Assembly: GCF_001667585.1 (NCBI RefSeq)
Contig: NZ_LZJZ01000023.1
Span: forward strand, 1-53,871
Source: Mycobacterium sp. E2733
GTDB taxonomy: Bacteria > Actinomycetota > Actinomycetes > Mycobacteriales > Mycobacteriaceae
Length of the DNA: 53,871 bases
Direction of reading: 5' to 3'
Shown here: one piece after another, positions 42,519-53,829 of the stretch
How the letters are laid out: every line of letters starts with the position of its first letter
Numbering within the stretch: position 1 is the first letter of the stretch
Notes under the pieces: model-generated
The model's database searches: none
Told to the model about the DNA's origin: nothing
Seen by the model: only the letters and a program-made list of their open reading frames with translations
Position numbers and translations under genes: made by a program

Positions 42519-44093
42519 CTAGACCGGGATCAGCCCGTGCTTGCGGGCCGTGCGGAACCACAACTGCTTGTCCCGCAACAGCTTCAGGGACTTGCGCAGC
42601 AACAGCCGGGTCTGGTGCGGGTCGATGACCGCGTCGATGAAACCGCGTTCGGCGGCGGTCCACGGGATGGCCATGTTGAGGTTGTAGCCCTCGATGAAGT
42701 CCTTCTTGATCTGCTGCGCCTCGGGCGTCGTCGGATCGGGGAACCGCTTCATCAGCAGCTGCGCGGCCCCCTCGGCGCCGATCACCGCGATGCGCGCGGT
42801 GGGCCAGGCGAAGTTGAAGTCGGACGTCAGCTGCCGGGACCCCATCACGGCGTAGGCGCCGCCGTAGGACTTGCGGACGGTGATCGTCACCTTCGGCACG
42901 TCGGCCTCGACCACCGAGTAGAGGAACCGCCCGCCGCGCTTGATGATGCCCCGCTTCTCCTCCTCGGCACCCGGCAGGAAGCCCGGGGTGTCCACCACGA
43001 AGACCAGCGGGATGTTGAACGCATCGCAGAACCGGATGAACCGCGCGGCCTTGTCGGACGCCTCGTTGTCTATCGACCCGGCCAGGTGCATGGGCTGGTT
43101 GGCGATGACGCCGACGGGGCGCCCGTCCACCCGGGCATAGCCGGTGATGATGGCCGGCCCGTGCTGCGAGGCGACCTCGAGGAAGTCGCCGTCGTCGAAG
43201 ATCCGCAGCAGGATTTCGTGCATGTCGTAGGCGGCGTTGTCGGAGTCCGGCACGATCGCGTCGAGCTCCAGGTCGGTCGGCGTGACCTCCGGCTCCAGCC
43301 CGGGGTTGATGATCGGCGGACTGTCGAAGCAATTGGAAGGCAGGAACGACAGGAAGTCACGGACGTACTGGAACGCCTCGGCCTCGGAGTCCACCACCTG
43401 ATGGATGTTGCCGTAGCGGGCCTGCGCGTCGGAGCCGCCGAGCTCGTCGAGGGTGACGTCCTCGCCGGTGACCTCACGGATCACGTCGGGACCGGTGACG
43501 AAGAAGTAGCCCTGGTCGCGCACCGAGACGAGCAGGTCGTCCTGGATCGGCGAATACACCGCTCCCCCAGCGCATTTGCCGAAAATGAGGGAGATCTGCG
43601 GCACCAGCCCGGACAGCGCCTCGTGGCGACGGCCCAGCTCGGCGTACCACGCCAGCGAGGTGACCGCGTCCTGGATCCGGGCGCCACCGGAGTCCTGGAT
43701 GCCGATGATCGGACACCCGACCATCGCGCACCACTCCATCAGCCGCGCGACCTTGCGGCCGAACATCTCGCCCACCGTGCCCTGAAACACGGTCTGGTCG
43801 TGGGAGAACACCCCGACTGGCCGGCCGTCGATCATGGCGTGCCCGGTGACGCAGCCGTCACCGTAGAGCGCGTTCGGGTCGTTCGGCGTCTTGGCCAGCG
43901 CCCCGACCTCGAGGAAGGTGCCCGGATCGACCAGCGCGTGAATGCGGGCGCGGGCACTGGGGATGCCCTTCTTGTCGCGCTTGGCGACAGCCTTCTCACC
44001 GCCCGGCTCCATGGCCAATTCCAGGCGGGCGTGCAGCTCGGCCAGCTTCTCGGCCGTGCTGTGCTGGATGGGGGCTGGCGCCATCTCCGTCAC
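42519..44093 (-). CDS. accD4: Acyl-CoA carboxylase beta subunit AccD4 (Rv3799c)
   Basis: 524 residues (522 in M. tuberculosis). Carboxyltransferase subunit that, with AccA3, carboxylates the long C24-C26 acyl-CoA to the carboxy-acyl extender used by Pks13. Seen: N-half [61 protein letters not shown], oxyanion-type [11 protein letters not shown], and C-half [54 protein letters not shown] 44091-44093 shares one base with the pks13 stop; ATG 44082-44084 is an alternative. Last gene of the fadD32-pks13-accD4 operon. Confidence 0.96.
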   Translation of the reverse strand: MTEMAPAPIQHSTAEKLAELHARLELAMEPGGEKAVAKRDKKGIPSARARIHALVDPGTFLEVGALAKTPNDPNALYGDGCVTGHAMIDGRPVGVFSHDQTVFQGTVGEMFGRKVARLMEWCAMVGCPIIGIQDSGGARIQDAVTSLAWYAELGRRHEALSGLVPQISLIFGKCAGGAVYSPIQDDLLVSVRDQGYFFVTGPDVIREVTGEDVTLDELGGSDAQARYGNIHQVVDSEAEAFQYVRDFLSFLPSNCFDSPPIINPGLEPEVTPTDLELDAIVPDSDNAAYDMHEILLRIFDDGDFLEVASQHGPAIITGYARVDGRPVGVIANQPMHLAGSIDNEASDKAARFIRFCDAFNIPLVFVVDTPGFLPGAEEEKRGIIKRGGRFLYSVVEADVPKVTITVRKSYGGAYAVMGSRQLTSDFNFAWPTARIAVIGAEGAAQLLMKRFPDPTTPEAQQIKKDFIEGYNLNMAIPWTAAERGFIDAVIDPHQTRLLLRKSLKLLRDKQLWFRTARKHGLIPV

Positions 44094-47000
44094 TACTTGC
44101 CTACCTCACTCGTGTGGCTGGTGTCGGCCTCGATCTCGTTCAACGCCTCGGTCATGTGTGCGCCCACCTTGGCGATGATCGGCTCGTCGATGGCCTGGAT
44201 GTGCTCGCCACCGATCGGCACGATCTCGAGATCGGCTACGTACTCGCCCCAGCCGCCGTCCGGCTGGCGAACGGCATACCGCGGCTCGAACATGATCGCG
44301 TCGTCATGGTAGCGATCGGCCATGTAGAGGGTGACATGCCCGTCGTAGGCCTGGATCTGGGCGGTGTCGATGGCCCGGTTGTCCAGGTACGACGTGCGCT
44401 GGTGCTCGATGATCCCGGCCGGGATCTGCACCCCGCTCTGGCTGACCGCCTCGAGCACGAACCGGATCTGGCCCTCGTCGTCGAGCTCCTCGAGCTGCTC
44501 GTAGGGAATCTCCGGGATGGTGACGTTGAAGGTCCGCTCGGCGAACCGGGCGTAGCGGTCCCAGCGCTTGCGGATCTCCTCCTTGGTCTGCGGCACCTCC
44601 TCGCCGGCCCGGACGGCGTCGATCAGCCCGACCCACCGAACGTCCTTGCCGAGCCGCTTGAGCCCGATCGCGCACGCATAGGCGAGCACGCCGCCGAGGG
44701 ACCAACCGGCCAGGATGTAGGGCCCGTCGCCCTGCATGTCGATCAGCTTCGGCAGGTACTGCGCCGCGCGCTCCTCGATCGAGCCCTCCACCCGCTCGAA
44801 GCCGTACATCGGGGTGTCGGCCGGCAGCCGGTTGAGCAGCGGCTCGTACACCACCGTCGAACCGCCGGCCGGGTGGAAGACGAACACCGGCGGTTTCGTG
44901 CTGCCCTCGGGCCGCGGCCGCAGGGTGCGGACGAACCCGTCGACCACGCCGGCCTCCAGGTACTCCCGTACCTTCTCCGCGAGCGCCTCGATGTTCTCCG
45001 ACGTCACGACGTCCTCGACGCTGATCGGGCCCTCGGCGCGCTCCGACAGGCGCTGCGCCATCTTGGCGGCCTGGTCGTCGTCCAGCTTGGGCAGCGGGTT
45101 GAAGATGCCGCCCGGGGACTTGCCGGTGACGATCGCCCACGTGGCGAACGTGACCCGCTCGGCCGCGTCGCGCGGCGGCACGTCGGAGTTGAGCGCCGCG
45201 GCGACCGCCTGCTGGTTGAGCGCTTCGGCGGCCCCGGCCAGGTTGGGTTGCGGCTGCGCGGCCCCATTGGGTCCGGCGGCCTTGGGCCCCAACGGGTCCG
45301 TGGGCGGCGGCGGGACGGGAACGTCCGAGGCCGGCGGCGGCGCTTGTTGGGTTTCCGGCTCCGCCTGCGGGTCGGGCGCCGGCGCCGTCACCGTGCCCGG
45401 CGTCGCCCCGCTCAACATTTCCGCCTGCATCCGGGCGATCTCTTCGGATGACTGCGTCTGCTGGTACTCGTGCAGCTGCTCGACCTCGTCGCGGTGCTCG
45501 ACCGCGTACTCGATCAGCTTCTCCACGTTGTAGAGGTTGGCGTCGCGCACCGCGGCCAGCTGGATCGGCGGCAGGTCGAAGTCGTATTCGACGCGGTTCT
45601 TGATTCGCACCGCCATCAGCGAGTCCAGGCCCAGCTCGATCAGCGGCACCTCCCACGGCAGGTCCTCGGGCTCGTAGCCCATGGCCGCGCCGACGATCAT
45701 GCCCAAGCGCTCCGCGATGGTCTCGCCCGAGTCCGGTGACCACTTGCCCACGCTGCCCGAGAAGTACCGGTTGGTGAGGCTGTCCGTCAGGGTTTCGGCG
45801 TCCGCCTCTTCGGTGGGCGCCTCGGGCGCGGCCGCCGCCCCGTTGGACCCGGCCGTGACCGCCGCTCCCGCGCCGACCGCGGCAGGCAGGGCGACGCTCG
45901 CCTCCCCGCCGCGGGTCACCAGCGCGTCATACACCAGCGTGAAGGACTCGTCGATGCGCGCGTGCACCTGCACCGAGGCGCCGCCGGGGTGCCGGGTCAG
46001 CGTCGTCACCAGCCGGGCGTTCTCGCCGGGAACCGCGCGCTGCTCGGCCGCGGCCAGCTGCGCGTCGGGCAGCACCGCCGCCGCGGCGGCTTTCACCAAC
46101 GCCGGCAGGTCCGCCTGGCCGCGGGGGTTGTGCTCCCACACGTGGCGGCCGTCCGGCAGCGCGACGTGGTTGCCGGGCATCATCACCGACGCGTCGCCGG
46201 AGAAGTGCACGTCCAGCCAGTGCTCCTTGCGCTTGAAGCGGGTCGGCGGGATGTTCGCATAGTCCGCCGGTCCGGCTGCGCGCGTGAACAGCGTCCAGAT
46301 GTCCAGGTCGTGGCCGTAGGCGTAGAGCTGCGCCATGGTCGAGATCATCGACTCGACCTCGTCCTGCTTGCGGGCCAGCGTCGGGATCAGCTGCGCGTCG
46401 TGCAGCCCGGCGGCGGCCGTGGTCAGCCCGACCTGCATGAGCGCCACCGGGTTGGGGGCCAGCTCCAGGAAGGTGGTGTGCCCGCTGTCGACCGCGTTGC
46501 GGACGCCGTGGGTGAAGTAGACGCTGTGGCGCAGGCCCTTCTTCCAGTAGTCGACGTCGTGGATCGGCTCACCGCCGGGCTTGATGTAGGTGCCCTCGTG
46601 CACCGTCGAGTAGATCCCGACCGTCGGGCTCGTCGGCTGGATGCCCTGCAGCTCCGCCGCGAGCTCGCCGAGCAGCGGGTCCATCTGCTGGGTGTGGCTG
46701 GCGCCCTTGGTCTGGAACTTGCGGGCGAACTTGCCTGAAGATTCCGCGCGGGCGATGATCGCGTCCACCTGCTCGGGGGGACCGCCGATGACGGTCTGGG
46801 TGGGGGCGGCGTAGACGCACACCTCCAGGTCCGGGAAGTCGGAGAACACCGTCTTGATCTCCTCGGCGGAGTACTCCACCAGCGCCATCAGCCGGATGTA
46901 CTCGCCGAACAGCATCGCCTCGCCCTCACCCATCAGGTGCGAGCGGGAGCAGATGGTTCGGGTGGCGTCGCGCAGCGACAAACCGCCGGCGAAGTACGCC

Positions 47001-49450
47001 GAGGCGGCCTCGCCCAGCGACTGACCGACCACCGCGGCGGGCTTGGCGCCGTGATGCTTGAGCAGCTCGCCCAGCGCGATCTGGATCGCGAAGATGGTGA
47101 CCTGGGTGGTTTCGATGCCGTAGTCCTGCGAGTCGTCGAGGATCAGCTCGAGCACCGAGTAGCCCAGCTCGTCCTGGATCAGCGCGTCGACCTTCTCGAT
47201 CCACTCGGCGAAGACCTCGTTGCGCAGGTACAGGCTCTTGCCCATCTTGCGGTGCTGCGCGCCGAACCCGGCCAGCACCCACACCGGGCCGTTCGTCACC
47301 GGCCCGTCGACGCTGAACACGCCCGGCCGCTGCTTGCCCTCGGCCACCGCGCGCAGGCCCTTGATGGCCTCCTCGTGGTCATGGGCCAGCACCACCGCTC
47401 GGGAGCGGCCGTGGTTGCGCCGCGACAGCGCCCGCCCGATCGATTCCAGCGACGACGCCTGCCCCTCCGGGCTTTCCATCCAGTCCGCCAGCTCTGCGGC
47501 CGCCGCCTTCTTGCGCGAGGTCAGGAACGCCGACACGGCGAGCGGGATCAGCGGCTTGGTCGGCTCCTCCGCCTCCTGCGCGGCGAGCTCCTCCAGCGCG
47601 ATCTCTTTCAGCCGCAGCGCCTCGTCGGTGACGCCGGGCAGCTCGTAGGCTTCGTCCTCCTCGGCCGCGCCGGCGTCCGGGATGATGTTGCCGAAGTCGT
47701 CGAACCGCAGCGCGTGGCCCTCCATGGTGGGGGCGTCAGCGGTTTCGGCGGCGGCCTGCGGTTCGGGCGCGGGCTCGGGTTCGCGTGCCTCTTTTTCAAC
47801 CACGTCACGTGGCAAGGTTTCACGCACCACCAGGTGCGCGTTGGCGCCACCGAAGCCGAAGCTGGACACCCCGGCCAGCGCGTAGCCGCCGTACCGCGGC
47901 CAATCGGTGGGCTGGTCGATCACCTTCAGGCGCATCGCGTCGAAGTCGATGTAGGGGCTGGGCCCGGCGAAGTTGATCGACGGCGGCAGCTTGTCGTGCT
48001 GCAGGGCCAGCACCACCTTGGCCATGCTGGCCGCGCCGGCCGCCGACTCCAGGTGGCCCACATTGGTTTTCACCGCGCCGAGCAGCGCCGGGCGGTCGGC
48101 GGGACGGCCCCGGCCGACGACCCGGCCCAGGGCCTCGGCCTCGATCGGGTCGCCCAGGACGGTACCGGTGCCGTGCGCCTCGATGTAGTCGACGGTGCGC
48201 GGGTCGATGCCGGCGTCCTTGTAGGCCCGGCGCAGCACGTCGGCCTGCGCGTCCTGGTTCGGCGCGATGAGGCCGTTGGACCGGCCGTCGTGGTTGACGG
48301 CGCTGCCCGCGATCACGGCGAGGATCTGGTCGCCGTCGCGGCGGGCGTCGTCGACCCGCTTGAGCACCAGCATGCCGCCGCCCTCGGAGCGGGTGTAGCC
48401 GTCGGCGTCCGAGGAGAACGACTTGATCCGGCCGTCGGGAGACAACACCTGGCCGATCTCGTCGAAACCGAGCGTCACCACGGGTGTGATCAGCGCGTTG
48501 ACGCCCCCGGCGATCGCGACGTCGGCCTCGCCGTTGCGCAGGCCCTGCACGGCCTGGTGAATCGCCACCAGCGAGCTCGAGCACGCGGTATCCACGGCGA
48601 CCGACGGACCGCGGAAGTCGTAGAAGTAGGAGACCCGGTTGGCGATGATCGACGTCGCCGTGCCGGTGATCGCGTAGGGGTGGGCGACGGTCGGGTCCGA
48701 CACCGCCAGGAAGCTGTAGTCGTTGTTGGAGACGCCGACGTACACCCCGACGGACTGGCCGCGCAGGCTCGACGCCGGGATGTGGGCCTGCTCGAGCGCC
48801 TCCCAGGTCAGCTCCAGCGCCATCCGCTGCTGCGGGTCGATGTTGTCGGCTTCGGTCTTGGCCACCGCGAAGAACTCGGAGTCGAAGCCCTTGATGTCCT
48901 TCAGGTAGCCGCCGCGGGTGCGGGCGCTCGCCATCCGCGCGGCCAGGCGGGGCTCCTCGAGGAACTCCTCCCAGCGACCCTCCGGCAGGTCGGTGATGGC
49001 GTCGCGGCCCTCCATCAGCGCTTGCCACGTCTCGTCGGGGCTGTTCATGTCGCCGGGCAGCCGGGTCGACAGGCCCACGATCGCGATGTCGACACGCTCG
49101 GCCGGGCCGTTGCGCGTCCAGTCCGACACGTCGTCACCGGTGGTGTCGATTTCAGGCTCGCCCTCGATGATCCGGGTGGCGAGCGACTCGATGGTCGGAT
49201 GCTGGAACGCCACCGCGACCGAGAGGGTGACACCGGTCATGTCCTCGATGTCGGCGGCCATCGCCACCGCGTCGCGCGACGACAGGCCCAGCTCGACCAT
49301 CGGCACCGACTCGTCGATGTCGTCCGGTGACTTCCCGACGGCACGGCCCACCCAGTTGCGCAGCCACTCGCGCATCTCGGGAACCGTCAGGTCCGTCTTC
49401 TTGGCGGGCAGATTCTCCTGCTGGTCTTGGGGGTCGTCTAGTTCAGCCAT
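44093..49450 (-). CDS. pks13: Mycolic acid condensing polyketide synthase Pks13 (Rv3800c)
   Basis: 1785 residues, one module: ACP1 (phosphopantetheine Ser58 in [10 protein letters not shown]), ketosynthase (about 120-545; Cys290 in DTACSSS, His426 in EAHGTGT, His466 in NVGHLE), acyltransferase (about 720-1070; Ser811 in GQSLGEA), ACP2 (Ser1277 in GLDSLMA) and thioesterase (about 1515-1785; Ser1584 in GWSLGG, His in IGGEHIQ). It condenses the FadD32-activated meromycoloyl chain with the carboxylated C26 acyl unit and releases the beta-keto ester onto trehalose. It is 52 residues longer than the M. tuberculosis protein; the Ala/Pro/Gln-rich linker between ACP2 and thioesterase (about 1345-1430) and the one at 1190-1220 are likely sites. 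Starts at ATG 49448-49450. Confidence 0.97.
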   Translation of the reverse strand: MAELDDPQDQQENLPAKKTDLTVPEMREWLRNWVGRAVGKSPDDIDESVPMVELGLSSRDAVAMAADIEDMTGVTLSVAVAFQHPTIESLATRIIEGEPEIDTTGDDVSDWTRNGPAERVDIAIVGLSTRLPGDMNSPDETWQALMEGRDAITDLPEGRWEEFLEEPRLAARMASARTRGGYLKDIKGFDSEFFAVAKTEADNIDPQQRMALELTWEALEQAHIPASSLRGQSVGVYVGVSNNDYSFLAVSDPTVAHPYAITGTATSIIANRVSYFYDFRGPSVAVDTACSSSLVAIHQAVQGLRNGEADVAIAGGVNALITPVVTLGFDEIGQVLSPDGRIKSFSSDADGYTRSEGGGMLVLKRVDDARRDGDQILAVIAGSAVNHDGRSNGLIAPNQDAQADVLRRAYKDAGIDPRTVDYIEAHGTGTVLGDPIEAEALGRVVGRGRPADRPALLGAVKTNVGHLESAAGAASMAKVVLALQHDKLPPSINFAGPSPYIDFDAMRLKVIDQPTDWPRYGGYALAGVSSFGFGGANAHLVVRETLPRDVVEKEAREPEPAPEPQAAAETADAPTMEGHALRFDDFGNIIPDAGAAEEDEAYELPGVTDEALRLKEIALEELAAQEAEEPTKPLIPLAVSAFLTSRKKAAAAELADWMESPEGQASSLESIGRALSRRNHGRSRAVVLAHDHEEAIKGLRAVAEGKQRPGVFSVDGPVTNGPVWVLAGFGAQHRKMGKSLYLRNEVFAEWIEKVDALIQDELGYSVLELILDDSQDYGIETTQVTIFAIQIALGELLKHHGAKPAAVVGQSLGEAASAYFAGGLSLRDATRTICSRSHLMGEGEAMLFGEYIRLMALVEYSAEEIKTVFSDFPDLEVCVYAAPTQTVIGGPPEQVDAIIARAESSGKFARKFQTKGASHTQQMDPLLGELAAELQGIQPTSPTVGIYSTVHEGTYIKPGGEPIHDVDYWKKGLRHSVYFTHGVRNAVDSGHTTFLELAPNPVALMQVGLTTAAAGLHDAQLIPTLARKQDEVESMISTMAQLYAYGHDLDIWTLFTRAAGPADYANIPPTRFKRKEHWLDVHFSGDASVMMPGNHVALPDGRHVWEHNPRGQADLPALVKAAAAAVLPDAQLAAAEQRAVPGENARLVTTLTRHPGGASVQVHARIDESFTLVYDALVTRGGEASVALPAAVGAGAAVTAGSNGAAAAPEAPTEEADAETLTDSLTNRYFSGSVGKWSPDSGETIAERLGMIVGAAMGYEPEDLPWEVPLIELGLDSLMAVRIKNRVEYDFDLPPIQLAAVRDANLYNVEKLIEYAVEHRDEVEQLHEYQQTQSSEEIARMQAEMLSGATPGTVTAPAPDPQAEPETQQAPPPASDVPVPPPPTDPLGPKAAGPNGAAQPQPNLAGAAEALNQQAVAAALNSDVPPRDAAERVTFATWAIVTGKSPGGIFNPLPKLDDDQAAKMAQRLSERAEGPISVEDVVTSENIEALAEKVREYLEAGVVDGFVRTLRPRPEGSTKPPVFVFHPAGGSTVVYEPLLNRLPADTPMYGFERVEGSIEERAAQYLPKLIDMQGDGPYILAGWSLGGVLAYACAIGLKRLGKDVRWVGLIDAVRAGEEVPQTKEEIRKRWDRYARFAERTFNVTIPEIPYEQLEELDDEGQIRFVLEAVSQSGVQIPAGIIEHQRTSYLDNRAIDTAQIQAYDGHVTLYMADRYHDDAIMFEPRYAVRQPDGGWGEYVADLEIVPIGGEHIQAIDEPIIAKVGAHMTEALNEIEADTSHTSEVGK

Positions 49451-49461
49451 GGTTCCCGGGT

Positions 49462-51360
49462 TCAGTCGTTAGCACCGGCGAAGGCGGTCGGCGAACCGAC
49501 ACCGCTGCGCAGGCTGCCGTCGAGGTAGGCGGCGCGGCACGCGCGGCGCCCGATCTTGCCGCTGGAGGTGCGCGGAATCGTTCCGGCCTGCACCAGCAGG
49601 AGGTCGCGAATGGTCACCCCGTGACGGACGGCGATGGCCGCCCGGATCTCGTCCGCGATGGGCTGGTAGTCGAGCTTGTGCGTGCCGGGGGCACGCTCGG
49701 CCACGATCACCAGCTGCTCGGAGCTGTCATCGGGGTCGTGCTTCAGGCCGGTGTGCGGGTTGTCGAACACCACCTGCGGCAGCTGGTTGGCCGGAACGGA
49801 GAACGCGGCCACGTAGCCGGTGCGCAGGGCGCGGCTGGCCTCCTGGGCCGAGTACTCGAGGTCCTGTGGGTAGTGGTTGCGGCCGTCGATGATGACGAGG
49901 TCCTTGATCCGGCCCGCGATGTAGAGGTGGCCCTTGTGGTAGGTGCCGTAGTCGCCGGTGCGCACCCACATGCCGTCGTCCGGAGCGCCCTCGGCGTGCG
50001 ACTGGCTGATGCGCGACTTGAGGATGTTGCGGAAGGTCTCCTGGGTCTCCGCCTCCCTGCCCCAGTAGCCGGTGCCCATGTTGTTGCCGTGCAGCCAAAT
50101 CTCGCCGATCTGCCCGTCCGGCAGCTCGCTGGCGGTGTCGGGGTCGACGATGACGGCCCACTCGTCGACGCCGATGACGCCGGCGGAGACCTGCGCGACG
50201 GCCGTGGGCGCATCGGGGGCCACCTCGACGAAGCGCTGCTTGTTCAGCTCGTCGCGGTCGACGTGGATGACCGTGGGCGCCTCGTCCATGGGCGTGGTTG
50301 AGACGAACAGCGTGGCCTCGGCCAGGCCGTAGGACGGCTTGATCGCCGTCTCGCGCAGGCCGTAGGGCGCGAACGCCTCATAGAACTTGCGCATCGATGC
50401 CGGGGACACCGGCTCGCTGCCGTTGAGGATCGCTTTGACGTTGCTCAGGTCGAGCGGTTGCTCGCCGTCCTTGGGCACGCCGCGCACCGCGGCGTGCTCG
50501 AACGCGAAGTTCGGAGCGACGGTGACGACCTCGCAGTTCGGGGCGTCTTCGGGCTTGCGCGCCATCTCCCGAATCCAGCGGCCGGGCCGGCGCACGAACG
50601 CGGCCGGGGTCATGAACGTGAAGTTGTAACCGAGCACCGGCGACAGCAGCGCCGTGATCAGGCCCATGTCGTGGAAGAACGGCAGCCAGGACAGGCCCCG
50701 GTCGCCCTCCTTGCCCTCGAGGCCGTTGAGCACCTGCAGCACGTTGGTGGGCAGGTTCAGATGGGTGATCTGCACGCCGGTGGGGGTGCGCGTGGAGCCG
50801 GAGGTGTACTGCAGGTAGGCGATGGTGTTCTCGTCGGCCTCCGGCTCCACCCAGGTGGAGGCCACCTCGTTGGGCACCGCGTCGACGGCGATCACGCGGG
50901 GCCGTTCCTTGGCCGACCGGGCGCGGATGAACTTGCGGACACCCTCGGCGGCCTCGGTGGTGGTCAGGATCGTGGAGGGCGTGCAGTCGTCGAGGACCGC
51001 GTGCAGGCGGCCGACGTGGCCCGGCTCACCCGGGTCGAACAGCGGCACCGCGATCCGGCCGGCGTACAGCGCGCCGAAGAAGGCGATCAGGTAGTCCAGG
51101 TTCTGCGGGCACAGGATGGCGATGCGGTCACCGGGCTGGGTGACCTGCTGCAGCCGGGCGCCCACCGCCCTGTTGCGGGCGCTGAAGTCGCGCCAGACGA
51201 TGTCGCGGTACACCCCGTCGCGCTCGGTGGAGTAGTCGATGAAACGGTAGGCCAGGTTGTCGCCGCGTACCCGCGCCCACTTCTCAACGTGCTTGACCAG
51301 GTTGGTGTTGTCCGGGAACCTGATCTTTCCATTCACGATGAACGGGTTGTGGTACGGCAT
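49462..51360 (-). CDS. fadD32: Meromycolate fatty-acyl-AMP ligase FadD32 (Rv3801c)
   Basis: 632 residues (637 in M. tuberculosis). FAAL that adenylates meromycolic acid and loads it on the N-terminal ACP of Pks13. Seen: nucleotide loop [16 protein letters not shown] (185-200), [13 protein letters not shown], the FAAL-specific insertion after [64 protein letters not shown] and the [15 protein letters not shown] end. A GGAGAG site precedes ATG 51358-51360. First gene of the operon; pks13 starts 11 bases after its stop. Two GTCGGCG palindromes lie just upstream. Confidence 0.97.
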   Translation of the reverse strand: MPYHNPFIVNGKIRFPDNTNLVKHVEKWARVRGDNLAYRFIDYSTERDGVYRDIVWRDFSARNRAVGARLQQVTQPGDRIAILCPQNLDYLIAFFGALYAGRIAVPLFDPGEPGHVGRLHAVLDDCTPSTILTTTEAAEGVRKFIRARSAKERPRVIAVDAVPNEVASTWVEPEADENTIAYLQYTSGSTRTPTGVQITHLNLPTNVLQVLNGLEGKEGDRGLSWLPFFHDMGLITALLSPVLGYNFTFMTPAAFVRRPGRWIREMARKPEDAPNCEVVTVAPNFAFEHAAVRGVPKDGEQPLDLSNVKAILNGSEPVSPASMRKFYEAFAPYGLRETAIKPSYGLAEATLFVSTTPMDEAPTVIHVDRDELNKQRFVEVAPDAPTAVAQVSAGVIGVDEWAVIVDPDTASELPDGQIGEIWLHGNNMGTGYWGREAETQETFRNILKSRISQSHAEGAPDDGMWVRTGDYGTYHKGHLYIAGRIKDLVIIDGRNHYPQDLEYSAQEASRALRTGYVAAFSVPANQLPQVVFDNPHTGLKHDPDDSSEQLVIVAERAPGTHKLDYQPIADEIRAAIAVRHGVTIRDLLLVQAGTIPRTSSGKIGRRACRAAYLDGSLRSGVGSPTAFAGAND

Positions 51361-51387
51361 TCCGCTCTCCTGTCACACCTGTTTTAG

Positions 51388-51431
51388 GTCGGCGTACGCC
51401 GACGTTTGTCTTCTGGTCGGCGGACGCCGAC
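51388..51431. promoter_or_regulatory. Tandem operator-like palindromes upstream of fadD32
   Basis: GTCGGCGTACGCCGAC (51388-51403) is a perfect 16-base palindrome. GTCGGCGGACGCCGAC (51416-51431) repeats it with mismatch only at the two central bases. Centres are 28 bases apart and the nearer one is 28 bases upstream of the fadD32 start. Two copies of a dyad next to a start codon suggest a TetR/GntR-type operator; the regulator is unknown. Confidence 0.5.
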
Positions 51432-51532
51432 GGTTTCCATCTCTACGCGGACCAGCCCTCGCGCGGCGTCACGGGCGCCGGCGTCCTGCTCATCACAGGC
51501 CGGCGTCTACCAGGACCGGGTCCGCAACAAAG

Positions 51533-51566
51533 TCTTTTAGCTCTTAAATTCCTCTTAATGTTAAGG
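51533..51566. promoter_or_regulatory. AT-rich island with CTTAA/TTAAG repeats
   Basis: In otherwise GC-rich DNA this stretch has a 12-base dyad CTTAATGTTAAG (51554-51565) and, read on the minus strand, TTAAGAG twice with 4 bases between. It may be the fadD32 core promoter region or a regulator or nucleoid-protein site. Confidence 0.35.
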
Positions 51567-51648
51567 GGCTGCCCGCAGCACACCAAATCACAAGGTACCG
51601 CTGATCTGCACCGGCAACCGGCTCCTGGCTGCTGTGTCCCGCGGCCGG

Positions 51649-52659
51649 TCATCCATGTTTGGGGTGCGGCGCATTATTGATCAGTCCTTGAACCCAATTC
51701 AAGGTCCAATCCGTCGCCGCCTGCCCGTCGGCGTTCCAGAACTCCGTGGTGGCGTACAACGCGTGGATGGGCTGCCCGGCATTCCCCGCCAGGGTGTTGA
51801 GCGTGTTGGGCAGGTTGGTCACGCTGAATGCCTCGTTCGGCGCGGCGCAGATGAGGTCGCCCGGAGCGCAGATCTCGTTGGTCTTGCCGTTGAGCGCCCC
51901 GAACCCGCCGGGCCGGGCCCCGGTCATGGTCAACCCCAGACCGGACAGCACGGGCACCTCATGCAGCGTGATCTCGGCGCCCTGCCCCGGCGGGTTGGGC
52001 CCTATGTCGTTGCCCACCCCGGGCTGGCGGCGACCGTCGGCGATCAACGTCACACCGAGCACCAGGTCGTCGTCGACGGGTCCGCGCCCGTTGCCGATGT
52101 CGCTGGCGATGTCCCCGGCGATCACCGCGCCCTGGGAGAAACCCATCAGCACGTAACTGGTCAGCGGGCACTTGGCGTTCATGTCCGTCATCGCCTGGAC
52201 CGTCGCGCGGGTGCCTTCGGCGCGGCTTTCGTTGTACGACATCTGCGTGTCGCCGCTGAGCGGGTTGTGGAATTGGGCGGTGTAGGGGGTGGTGTACTCC
52301 TGCACCCGGGACGCAGGGAACTGCTGGCTGACAGTCGCGGTCACCTTGTGCAGCAACGCATTGGGGAATTGCATCGGGTTGACCGGATCGTCCTGCGGGG
52401 CGGATTCCCACGTGCCGGGGACATTGACCAACTGGACGTCGGGACATGACGCGTCCTGCGAAGCGGGCCGGGGCTTGTGCGGGTGAGTGGTCGTGGTCGG
52501 CGAAGGCAGGACGCCGGGCGGCACCGCGCTGGGCGGAGCCTCGCGGTTGCGCAGCAAGACCACCACCGCCACGATCACCAACAGCACCACGACCGCCATC
52601 GCGCACGCGGCGGCCCAGGCGAGGATTCGGTGGCGCTTGCGCTGGGCGTTGGTAGCCAT
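51649..52659 (-). CDS. culp6: Cutinase-like phospholipase/thioesterase Culp6 (Rv3802c)
   Basis: 336 residues, alpha/beta hydrolase of the cutinase family, essential in M. tuberculosis and acting on envelope lipids. Seen: an N-terminal membrane anchor (about 12-36), a Pro/Thr-rich linker (42-66), and a hydrolase domain with nucleophile Ser175 in GFSQG, Asp268 in CAPGDLIC and His299 in PIHALY, the same numbering as I recall for Rv3802c. Four or more cysteines (72, 164, 264, 271) fit the cutinase disulfides. ATG 52657-52659 with AGGAGA upstream. It lies between the antigen-85-related genes and the mycolate operon. Confidence 0.94.
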   Translation of the reverse strand: MATNAQRKRHRILAWAAACAMAVVVLLVIVAVVVLLRNREAPPSAVPPGVLPSPTTTTHPHKPRPASQDASCPDVQLVNVPGTWESAPQDDPVNPMQFPNALLHKVTATVSQQFPASRVQEYTTPYTAQFHNPLSGDTQMSYNESRAEGTRATVQAMTDMNAKCPLTSYVLMGFSQGAVIAGDIASDIGNGRGPVDDDLVLGVTLIADGRRQPGVGNDIGPNPPGQGAEITLHEVPVLSGLGLTMTGARPGGFGALNGKTNEICAPGDLICAAPNEAFSVTNLPNTLNTLAGNAGQPIHALYATTEFWNADGQAATDWTLNWVQGLINNAPHPKHG

Positions 52660-52768
52660 GTTCTCCTGCTAGCAGAGGGATTGATCGCGGCGACGCGGTC
52701 CTCCCGACCCCTGCCGCACCTCTACACGGTACCGGCTCGCCCGACTAGGTCAGTCCCGCAGCGATCGG

Positions 52769-53680
52769 CTACCGGATTGCGCCGACGATGTCGCCCGACA
52801 TGGCTCCCAGTTGCCCCGACCACGAGCCCCAGCCGTTGTCGCCGCCGGCCGGGAAGTCGAAGTGACCGTTGTGCCCGCCGTTGCTGCGGTACTGCTGATA
52901 GAACTCCCGGGAGCTACCCATCGCCGCACCCGCCTGGCCGATCATGGCGGCGTCGTCCCCGCCCATGTTCGTCGGGCTGTAAACCCAGACCCGGGTGTTG
53001 TTCTGCGCCAGCAGCGAGGCGTGCACATAGGGGTCGTGCCATTTCCACCGGCCCAGCTGCGGGGCGCCCCACATCCCGTTGCCGTCCACGCCGCCGAACT
53101 GCTGCAGGCCGGCCAGGATCGCGCCGTTGTAGTTGGTGCTCGACGGATACAGGAATCCGGACAGCGAACCGGCGAAGCCGAAGCGGTCGGGGTGGAAGGC
53201 GGCCAGCGCCATCGCGCCGTAGCCACCTTGCGAGGCGCCGACGGCGGCATGGCCACCGGGCGCCAGGCCCTTATTGGCGGACAGCCAGTTGGGCAGCTCG
53301 CTGGACAGGAAGGTGTCCCACTGCTTGCTGCCGTCCTGCTCCCAGTTGGTGTACATGCTCCAAGCGCCGCCCGCGGGCGCCACCACGGAGATGCCCTTGC
53401 CGCCCAGGGTGTTCATCGCGTTGCCCGCGGTGACCCAGTTGCTGACGTCCGGGGCCGCGTTGAAGGCGTCCAGCAGATAGACCGCGTGCGGACCGCCGGC
53501 CAGGAAGGCCACCGGGATGTCGCGGCCCATCGCCGCCGACGGCACCATCAGGCTCTCGTAACCGGCCGCCCGCGCCTTGCCGGCGGGTCCGCCCGTCACC
53601 GTCACACCGATCAAGCCGACCGCCAGCGCGGCCACGGAGATCACCCGAAGAAGCGCTGGCATACCCCGCACGACCCTCAT
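52769..53680 (-). CDS. fbpD: Antigen 85-related protein FbpD/MPT51 (Rv3803c)
   Basis: 303 residues. Signal peptide 1-39 (cleavage near ARA), then the antigen-85 fold: YESLMVPSAAMGRDIPVAFLAGG, YLLDAFNAAPDVSNWVTAGN, WEQDGSKQWDTFLSSELP, WGAPQLGRWKWHDPYVHASLLA and GGHNGHFDFP (His270). MPT51 is regarded as noncatalytic because the mycolyltransferase serine is replaced; I recall GAAQG in M. tuberculosis. Here the elbow reads GASQG with Ser150. The catalytic Glu region (SPTNMGGDDAAMIG) still lacks Glu. ATG 53678-53680 follows GGAGG (53687-53691). It may bind fibronectin or glycans. Confidence 0.93.
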   Translation of the reverse strand: MRVVRGMPALLRVISVAALAVGLIGVTVTGGPAGKARAAGYESLMVPSAAMGRDIPVAFLAGGPHAVYLLDAFNAAPDVSNWVTAGNAMNTLGGKGISVVAPAGGAWSMYTNWEQDGSKQWDTFLSSELPNWLSANKGLAPGGHAAVGASQGGYGAMALAAFHPDRFGFAGSLSGFLYPSSTNYNGAILAGLQQFGGVDGNGMWGAPQLGRWKWHDPYVHASLLAQNNTRVWVYSPTNMGGDDAAMIGQAGAAMGSSREFYQQYRSNGGHNGHFDFPAGGDNGWGSWSGQLGAMSGDIVGAIR

Positions 53681-53778
53681 GTCCACCCTCCATCGTCTAG
53701 TCGCTGTCTGCACATTAGCCAGCGCCGTAGTTCCCCCGCCCGCGGGGTAGTGAAACAAATCACACACCAAAACAACCA

Positions 53779-53808
53779 GCGGCGGAAACCCCGCGGGGTT
53801 TCCGCCGC
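53779..53808. terminator. Perfect 30-base palindrome between fbpA and fbpD
   Basis: Bases 53779-53793 (GCGGCGGAAACCCCG) are exactly complementary to 53794-53808. It begins 22 bases past the stop of the upstream minus-strand gene, so it should end that transcript before fbpD. No T run follows. Confidence 0.6.
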
Positions 53809-53829
53809 CAGTCGCGTCGTTCTTGGGCT

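Larger units (their letters stand above)
51361..51648. other. fadD32 upstream region
   Basis: 288 bases between the culp6 stop and the fadD32 start. It contains the tandem palindromes (51388-51431) and an AT-rich island (51533-51566). Minus-strand transcription of the mycolate operon must start here, but no unambiguous -35/-10 pair stands out; TAGAGAT near 51448 is one candidate. No gene is supported. Confidence 0.5.

Noticed and set aside
46937..49330. A 797-codon plus-strand frame opposite pks13
   Set aside because: Antisense shadow of Pks13, with Arg/Val/Gly-rich low-information sequence and no start signals.
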